The notes under the pieces: model-generated
The model's database searches: none
What the model was told of the DNA's origin: nothing
Seen by the model: only the letters and a program-made list of their open reading frames with translations
Source: Sternotherus odoratus
Taxonomy: Eukaryota > Chordata > Testudines > Kinosternidae
Assembly: GCA_032164245.1 (NCBI GenBank)
Contig: JAVMKO010000005.1
Coordinates: 47,632,193 to 47,696,192 of the forward strand
DNA length: 64,000 nt
Direction: 5' to 3'
Position numbers and translations under genes: made by a program
Part shown: one piece after another, positions 57,201 through 64,000 of the stretch
Position numbering within the stretch: the stretch's first letter is position 1
How the letters are laid out: every line of letters starts with the position of its first letter

Positions 57201-60200
57201 GCAACATGATGGGAAAGTCGAGTGGAGGTGATAAAGCTTATCAAACACCAAATTGGGAAGATAGATGATGGCATAGTTGCATATGGAGGATAATGCTATG
57301 ACAGGAAATGTTTGTGGGAGAACAGTGGCAGAGGGAAATGAAATAATCAGAAACATACATAACTTCAAATTTCTGTGTGGCTTAGTGTTGTGGCATGACA
57401 TTCTGTTTGAAGTAAATGTTGTAAACAAGAGACTCCAAGGTGTTGACTTTGATATATCTGAAGCTATGGAACAACTGGACAAAGCAAAGTCATACCTACA
57501 GTCTTACCAGTCAGATGCAGGATTTCAAAATGTTCTGAAGATTGCGCAAAAGTTGGCAGAGAAACTTCACACTGAAGCTATTTTCCCACTCATTCAAGAA
57601 TACAAGAGTCACCGAAGAAGAAGACTTTTTGATTCCGAGGCACGAGATAATCTCATAAGAGACCCCAAACAACAATTCAAAGTTGAATTCTTTAATCAGA
57701 TCCTAGATTGTGCAAATACAGTCAGCTGAAGAACGTTCCATACAGCTCAAGGAACACAGCAGTATATTTGGGACGTTGTATGATATTCCAAAATTCCTCA
57801 TTATACCTGAAGAAAACCTACACCAGCAATGCAGGGCACTAGAGACATTGTTGACACATGATAACATGCTCAATATTGATGTGAGTGATTTAGGTGATGA
57901 GCTGAAAGCCCTTTTAAAAATGAGCCATTTAGTAGGATCAACTCCAAAGGCTGTTCTGGAATGTTTGTGCACAGATAAAATGAACACCCACTTTCCAAAG
58001 GCTTTTGTTACTCTGTGCATACTGCTAACACTTCCTGTAACAGTTGCCAGTGGAGAACACAGCTTTTCCAACTGAAATTAATAATAAAAACACATCTATG
58101 CTCCACAATGACGCAGGAGAGTCTGGTAAGCCTCACAACCATCTCAATAGAACATGAGCTGGCTGAGATAGGATAGGTGGCCGGTCCACAGCTCCCCACA
58201 GGCCTCCATAGGGCCCTGGCATGATAGCCCCTGGATGCATCTGCCCACTACCGCCTCAGCAGCAGCACTTCCAGCTTCCCTCAGGCTGACTTCTGCCAGT
58301 GTTGTCCCCTAGAAATCACTCTAGGGATGAGGGCCTGTCAGAGTTCAGCTTAAACCAAGTCATTTCACTTGGCACAGCAAATGACCTGGGCTGGATTTGA
58401 GTGAGTGGCCTAAAAGTGAGTCCCAATTTTTGAGCCTTCCACTTCCGCTTGGAAACAGATTTTCAGCGATAGCCAGGGAAGCTTTCAAATCAGTCCTCTT
58501 CCAGTGAGAACCAGCCTTTGGCCCTCCAGCTGTGCAGTGTTCAGAGCCATACCCTTTGGGCATGGAGGCCTTTTTCAGTATAGTAATGCTTCACACTGCT
58601 ATAGTGCCTTCCACTGAGGGATCTCAAACCCTTTACAGAGCATAAGGAAGCACTTATGATAGCCTGTAGGTGCAGATCAGTACCGTTGTCTCCATTTTAT
58701 GGATTGGGAAAATGAGGCACAAAACAGGTAAGCAACTTGCCCAAGGTTGAATACTGAGTCAGTGGCCGAGCTAAGAGTAGAACCCAGTTATCCTGATGTT
58801 AGATGTCTTTTTAATAAATAGCAGATAGACCTTGATGAATGTAGTTCTGATCCATATTGATAACCTTTAAACTGGTACAATAACCTGTGTTCCTGTCTTC
58901 ACAGCCATCAGTACACCAGTGGGTACTACCGAGTGTCCGCATACTTCTTTGCCTTGATAATTGGAGACCTTTTGCTCATGAGAACTCTTCCAGCCATTAT
59001 CTTTTCATGCATAAGTTACTGGATGATTGGTAAAGAACTGATACGTTCACTTAACTGCCCCTCCTCCCCTGCTTTGTTCTTGCATATACACCTTTGATGT
59101 CTTGAATCTGAGTCATCCATGCTTAATTTCTACAGCTAAGCTACACACATGGTTTTAAAAAAAGAGGGAGGTAGTGCCTCCAGCGTCCCTGCACAGACTG
59201 AACTGTGCGTGTGTTTGGAGGCTGTTAAATCCAGTCTGATATACAGGAACAATTCATGGGGTGAAATCTAGCTGGAAATCATGCTAGGAAAAGGCCAATC
59301 AGCTACAGGAATGCAGAGTGAAGCTGGCCATCGACTCGCAGTATATTACTTTTCAGTTTTCAAATGCTGAATTCTTGGCCATCTGGCTTCTGCTTCATTG
59401 CACCCAACTCTAAACCCTGTTGCTCCTCACCTGAGCAAGTATCTTACTACCATGGACAGGGATCCGAGGGCAGCTGCCCAGGTTTTGTAACGCAGCCATT
59501 CACCGGACCTGTCCGTCTCTTGCTGTTTTGACAGGCTATCAGGCAGTAGCAGGACGGTTCTTTTTCTTCATGCTGACACTGGTGCTAGTGTCCTACACAG
59601 CCACGGCCATGTCTCTGGCTATCAGCGCTGGGATGAATGTGGTGGCCATTGCCAATCTGTTCATCACTATTTGCTTTGTCTTCATGCTTGTGAGTATTGT
59701 GTGTGTGGCTTGGAGGGGGGGAGAGGTTGCATGGAAGGCAGAGGTGGATGGATTGAGCAGTAATAGAAGTGAGGGATTAATGAGTGGGGAAGCTCTGGCA
59801 GTCTTGGCCTTTGCCTGTACACGGTGCATCTCAGTCCTGACCTCCAGCACCCCCGTCACTGCAGTCCGAGATCACACATACAACTCTGCCAATGCACTGT
59901 AGTTTTGCCCTGCAGCTCCCGCAGCTATTCCACACCTAGGCTTCCACCTAGGTCCACCTGTGGACCTGAGCACTGACCTGCAGTACCTCTTGTCCACATT
60001 GTCAGGCCCAACATAGCTCTGCCTGTGCACCACGCTCCTACTGCTATTCCCATCCTGTCCTGAGGCCAGTGTACCGCATCCTAACCTGCTGCTGCACCTT
60101 TAGTTAGTCCAGTCCTGGGCCTTCCAGTGCTCTACAATGCACCTTAACGCTGACCGCACTGCTCCCTGCTTGTCTAGTCCCAAGCACACCATACCAGTGC

Positions 60201-63200
60201 AATTCTGCTGATGCACAACTTCCCTTGCCATTCCAGTCCTGGTCCATCAAATAACTCTACCAGTGCACACGGTCAATAGTCTTCCTTTTGGCAAAGAAAG
60301 CTACCAAGGCTCATGGCTCCGTGATGCGAGTATGTGCATAGCAAGGACTGGGCTGAGAGAACCAGGCTCCTTTTACTGCTTGCCAGGGGCCATATTTACC
60401 AGTGGCATTTGCAACTCCTCCAAAGCCTGCGAAGGCCACCCTGCTTACAACAAAATTTGGTGTCTCAAATAGAAGTAAATATTTTCATGATTTCTTTCAC
60501 AACCTCAGACAAGGGAGTTTAAAAACAAACCCCTCTTCCCGGCACAGCAGGCAACTTGGACAAACAGCATTGTGCCAAGTCATGGGGAAAAGCTCTTGAC
60601 GTAAGCTGTAAAGGGATGTATTTTGTTTTGCTGAATGCTTCATGTAGTCTGAGGAACAGGGACGGTCACCCCCACACACAACCACACACCCATTTATGCT
60701 TTTGCTCTGGTTTGCTTTTGGCTTTCGTGATTAACAAGTTTCTTTCTTGAATACATTTCTTCCAGGCTTGGGTGAGTTCTACCAAGCAAGTGAGAGTTTA
60801 AGACGGGGGTGATGGGGTTTTTAACTCCTGTAGTTCTACAGGTATGGCCTGAAGTGTGGGTGCAGTTTGATTGGCACACAGGTGCCGTTTTCCCAGACAG
60901 GAAGGGGAATAACCAGTATAAGGCACATTTATATCCGTGCAACTGCATCCACCCTAGAGGAAGCAGTGTTGCTTTAACTGTATTGGTGTAGTTAAAGTGA
61001 CACAACTCATGTGTGTTGCCAAGGCCCAAAAGTGTATGAATTTGTGTCAGTGTGTGAACGCATGACAAACTCTTTCTGTCCTTTCAGATGTTTTCTGGCC
61101 TGTTCGTGAACCTTCCTTCTGTGATGGGATGGCTGAACTGGCTCAAATACTTCAGCATCCACAGATACGGCCTCACGGTGAGTAGCAAATGTTATTCTGA
61201 AATGAAGAAAGTGCTGAGGGTGTCGCTTCCTGGAGAGGTTTTGAAGGTGAATAAAGTTATTTTGAAAGTAACTGCTTAGGGCTCTTTTTTTAATTAATGA
61301 TTGAGTTAATATATTCTCATGAAAGGTGTTGGGTTGGAAGCTCTGGGGAATGAACTCCTCCACTGAGCCACAAAATAGGTACCACATGGGCAGCAGCAGC
61401 TCAAATCACTCTATCCTGCTACCCATCCATGGGCTTAGCCCCTAGCCTGGAGAGACCGTCTCAGTTCAGTAGTCTGTGGCTGGATAGAAGAGACTGCCAG
61501 GGCAGTGGCCAATGTGTGCTGACACTTTATGGGATGTGGACATCTATCTATGCTGTTTATATAACGCCCATTACACCAGTGTCTGAGCACCACACCATCT
61601 TTAATATATTTTTAATATATTCTGTGGGAGGCAGGGCAGTGGTACCATCCCATGCTAGCGCCCTAGCCACCACACCCTCTTTTCTTCCCCTGGGAACCAA
61701 ACTGGAACACCCAGTCCTGTTCACATAGAACCTCAAACACCTTCTCAGAAGTCAGTAGCCAAGGTTTTCAAAATTAATTTTGGGTCCCTCAGTTTGGGTG
61801 CTTAATGTGAGACCACCGGAAGGGGGCCTGAGTTTCAGAGGGTGGATGCCCAGCACTTTGAGGTGTCTCACATCAGGTACCCAGAATCACTAGCCCCTGT
61901 TGAAAATCGTGGCCGTTCCAGTTGGACGTTACCTACTTACATTGGATTTGAACTAGCGAGCTGAGTTGAGAAGCAAACTCTGCATGTTTGCCAGCCGTAA
62001 TTAGTCACAGGGAAGGGAGACACCCAATATATGTAGCTTTTCACCCAAATCTGAATAACCTTCCTGCATCATCGGGTATCGCTTAGGGCAATAATAACAA
62101 TCTGCCGTCTATCATGCTGTTTACTAGAATGGTTCCCTTGCTGTGGTGAACTTAACTTTTTTTTCTCCCTGAGGATCGGTTTTTGGCCTATCAATCAACC
62201 ACCAGCCAGGAAGATCAGATATTGCTCTTTTACTGGTCCCTGCCCTTTGACCTGCTCAACTTAGGTGGCCCTACCCGGCATTTAAAATCTCCCATTGCCA
62301 TAGCTCTCAAGGTCATTGGGGGACACAGCCCTTCTCACCTCATCCGGGTGCAGCTCCTAGGGAATGTTTTCACCCAAAGCCAAATATTTACTCAGTGTAG
62401 CATGATGACAATGTTGCAGTATTTTACATTGTGGTGTCTGCTTTCCTCCACAGGCCTTGCAAGTCAATGAATTTAGAGATCTTTACTTCTGTGGTGAGAA
62501 CCCTCAGAATATCACCACATCCCGCGGTGTTGCGGCTGATTGCTCCCCAAACGCTGCACAATTTGGAGAAACGTAAGTCTCTGGCTCACAATGGTCCTTG
62601 GGCCTTAGTGGGAATGAATTTCCTGAGGGTAGTTTCCACAGCCATTAGTTTGGGATCACAATACTGCTCCTGAAAGTAGCTGCCCATCAGCCAGCTTTCT
62701 CAAGGAAGCGTCGGAGGGCATCCACCTCTGCACATTTTGGGGGGCTTATTTGAGACTGAGCAATTTTAGCAACTATAATTCAGGGGGAACTGTAGACTCC
62801 TGGCCTGGCACCCCAGCCTAGGAAGGACGAACAACAACACATCCAAACAGACTTTGCCTATCTGGAATTTAGTTCTGGTAGCCTGCCATGGCTTATCTTC
62901 ATACAGGATATTTTTTTTAAAAAATCCTAACATTTCCCCCAGAATGGGGGTACATCCACAACAACAGGGAGGCTGTGGTGTTGTCACCAGAGGTTAAAGG
63001 GTGCCCATCTGAGATGGTCTAGGAAGAATGAAATCATCCCTGGCATGATGCAGAAGAACAGGCTATATGACCTCATGGTAGGACACTTTAACCCAAATGA
63101 GTCAGAGTATAAAAAGATATGGTACCAGCCTTAACTGTTTTGACCCTGGATACGGTGAGATGTGATGGTTAAAGGGTCACTGTGCTGACACATTAGGTAT

Positions 63201-63601
63201 TGCTGGTATGTTGAAGCCATTAAAGAAGGCAAAGTGGTCTAGAGGATAGGAAAAGTGGGAGTCAGAAGACCTGGGACTGTATCCCAGCTCTGCTACTGAC
63301 CCATTGTCTGACTTTGGATAAGCCTCAGTGTCTCTGGGGAGAAAATGTCTCTGCAGAACAGAAATACCAGTAGCCACCTTTGTAAAGCACTTGGAGATCT
63401 CTGCAGAACGTGCTAAGTGTCACTATTAACGTCTGTCCCATGTTCCCCTGCAGATGTTATGGAGAAACATATCTGTGCAGCCAAGGGATTGCATTGACCA
63501 ACTGGGCCATGTGGGAAAACATAGTGGCTCTAGGCTGCCTGACTGCCATCTTCCTCCTGATAGCCTATGGGAAACTCCGATTCATGAAGAAGTTCACCTA
63601 G
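42763..63601 (+). CDS. ABCG2: ABCG2-type ABC half-transporter
   Basis: Coding exons: 42763-42974, 43277-43336, 45865-45979, 47777-47929, 48783-48940, 50260-50411, 51929-52054, 53134-53390, 54368-54450, 54931-55020, 58905-59029, 59535-59689, 61088-61177, 62454-62572, 63454-63601. All are GT-AG with matching phases, total 2,043 bases, 680 residues. The nucleotide-binding domain is N-terminal: Walker A GPTGSGKSS (exons 2-3), signature VSGGERKR, Walker B VLFLDEPTTGLD. A variable linker and six-helix membrane domain follow, with an extracellular loop carrying an NIT glycosylation site and cysteines. Several internal exon sizes (60, 115, 153, 158, 152) agree with what I recall for mammalian ABCG2. 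Homodimers export xenobiotics, urate and porphyrins at the plasma membrane. The linker (exons 8-9) looks longer than in human (655 residues). An ABCG2-like paralogue cannot be excluded. No lesion is seen. Confidence 0.92.
43440..43690. repeat. CR1 LINE fragment
   Basis: Contains TTTGCCACTGCTCCTCCAGT, GGCTGTTCCAGAATCTCGCT and TAATTTCCAGCCCAAATTTA, the CR1 3' UTR consensus. Intron of ABCG2. Confidence 0.8.
44979..45190. mobile_element. Harbinger-type (Chompy-like) MITE
   Basis: 212 bp with GGTTATGTCTACA ... TGTAGACAAAACC inverted ends, flanked by TTA and TAA, fitting the TWA target preference of PIF/Harbinger. Intron of ABCG2. Confidence 0.75.
45227..45259. repeat. (GT)n microsatellite
   Basis: About 16 GT units in an ABCG2 intron. 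Confidence 0.95.
47475..47690 (+). repeat. tRNA-derived MIR/CORE SINE
   Basis: GTGGATAGCGCATTGGGCTAGGAGA, a tRNA-like head, then GACCTTTGGCAAGTCACTTC and a GGCAGGGGCTGACCCTC tail. Intron of ABCG2 just before exon 47777-47929. Confidence 0.8.
50075..50215 (+). repeat. CR1 LINE 3' fragment
   Basis: ACTGGGTCAGACCAAAAGTC and CAGTGGCCAATGCCTGGTTG are CR1 tail sequence. It ends about 45 bases before ABCG2 exon 50260-50411. Confidence 0.85.
52200..52350. repeat. MIR-like SINE fragment
   Basis: Contains CCCATTTTACAATGGGAAAA, then GAAGTGACTTGCCCATGTGA. Intron of ABCG2. Confidence 0.65.
55648..58170 (+). pseudogene. hAT transposase (ZMYM1-like) pseudogene in ABCG2 intron
   Basis: A decayed transposase between ABCG2 exons 55020 and 58905. 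It begins with an ATG and the head MSERRKLPSGAAFRKRKKAK, typical of hAT transposases annotated as zinc finger MYM-type 1-like. Blocks follow at 56,253-56,843 (NHQRAVIESRTIHRW, a TTF-type-zinc-finger-adjacent region), 56,860-57,030 (GQGYDNGANM, core catalytic neighbourhood), 57,277-57,729 and 57,710-58,075, ending in the hAT dimerisation motif LTLPVTVASGEHSFSN and a YLR/NGLALL-like tail. Many stops and frameshifts separate the blocks. Terminal repeats and target duplication were not found. Same strand as ABCG2, but with no sign of use as an exon. Confidence 0.85.
58600..58800. repeat. MIR-like SINE
   Basis: TCCATTTTATGGATTGGGAA, AGCAACTTGCCCAAGGTTGA and GTAGAACCCAGTTATCCTGA are MIR core and tail motifs. 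Intron of ABCG2. Confidence 0.75.
59900..60260. repeat. Degenerate 60-70-bp repeat in ABCG2 intron
   Basis: A loose recurrence of GCCTGTGCACC/GCTGCACC, CTGCTATTCC and AGTCCTGGGCC-type phrases, roughly every 60-70 bases. Old tandem repeat; period uncertain. Confidence 0.4.
63215..63410. repeat. MIR-type SINE
   Basis: AAAGTGGTCTAGAGGATAGG head and CCAGCTCTGCTACTGACCCA core. It lies about 45 bases before the last ABCG2 exon. Confidence 0.7.
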
Positions 63602-64000
63602 CCTCACCCATCACTTTACTCTGTGACTTACCTCAGGGCTTGGAATTGCAAAGTTTGTCAGGCCCGTGCTCATTGAAGACCAGTGAAAGATTCAGTGGGC
63701 ATTGGCTCGAGCCCGATGTGCAAAATGTGACCATTTGTCAAGCACAAGAAATATCTATTATGTGATCATATGAGTAACATGTTTTACCTTGTCTATAATT
63801 GCTGGCTATTCTATTTGTAAGGAATTGTTAGAATATCATGTTCTCTTACACACTTCTGTAAAAGTGTACTCTATTGATATCATTTCATTAGTCTACAGCC
63901 TCTCAGGAAAACATATTCAAACATATCAATATGAACCAGATTTCATTTTGGCAATCACCTTTACTCTGCCTATCATTGGTATACAATGACTGTTTTTCTG
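63602..64000 (+). other. Probable 3' UTR/flank of ABCG2
   Basis: AT-rich sequence after the TAG stop at 63599-63601. No AATAAA is seen before the window ends, so the UTR probably continues. Confidence 0.4.

Overview
This window is nuclear DNA of a reptile, most likely a turtle. The inference rests on GT-AG split vertebrate genes, several CR1 LINE tails, MIR/CORE-type SINEs, hAT, Tigger and Harbinger-like MITEs, and dispersed repeats of the kind known from turtle and crocodilian genomes. No species can be named from sequence alone. A 200-base run of N (408-607) is an assembly gap.

Layout. 1-10.27 kb: repeats plus the last four exons (minus strand) of a zona-pellucida-domain glycoprotein gene. 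10,278-29,008: one complete endogenous adintovirus/Maverick (Polinton-type) provirus of 18.7 kb, with 5'-AG...CT-3' termini, long terminal inverted repeats (TIRs) and a perfect 6-bp target duplication. About 2.7 kb of it is later transposon insertion, so the original was about 16 kb. 29-42.7 kb: gene-poor DNA with a truncated Ty3/gypsy element fused to a hAT transposase remnant, a solo ERV LTR with 5-bp duplication, and MITEs. 42.76-63.60 kb: all coding exons of an intact ABCG2-type transporter gene (plus strand), with a dead hAT transposase in one intron.

The provirus has two converging arms. Rightward: a TIR-borne split gene, a repeat-rich segment, a five-exon gene, a repeat-rich ORF, a protein-primed-type DNA polymerase B, the packaging ATPase and two small conserved proteins. 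Leftward from the other end: a second TIR-borne split gene, a DDE integrase with chromodomain, penton, a pVI/pX-like basic protein, hexon and an adenain-type protease. The arms meet at back-to-back poly(A) signals near 22.33-22.45 kb. Integrase, capsid, protease, ATPase and polymerase together make the full virion-plus-integration gene set of adintoviruses.

Decay is uneven. The polymerase has three frameshifts, one stop codon, a hAT MITE and a gypsy solo LTR. The hexon is split by a second hAT MITE and another LTR, but is otherwise open. Integrase, penton, pVI-like protein, protease, ATPase and the two small proteins have no visible lesion. The least described parts are the spliced genes: a first exon inside both TIRs joined to a different second exon at each end, and a five-exon gene behind a TATA box.
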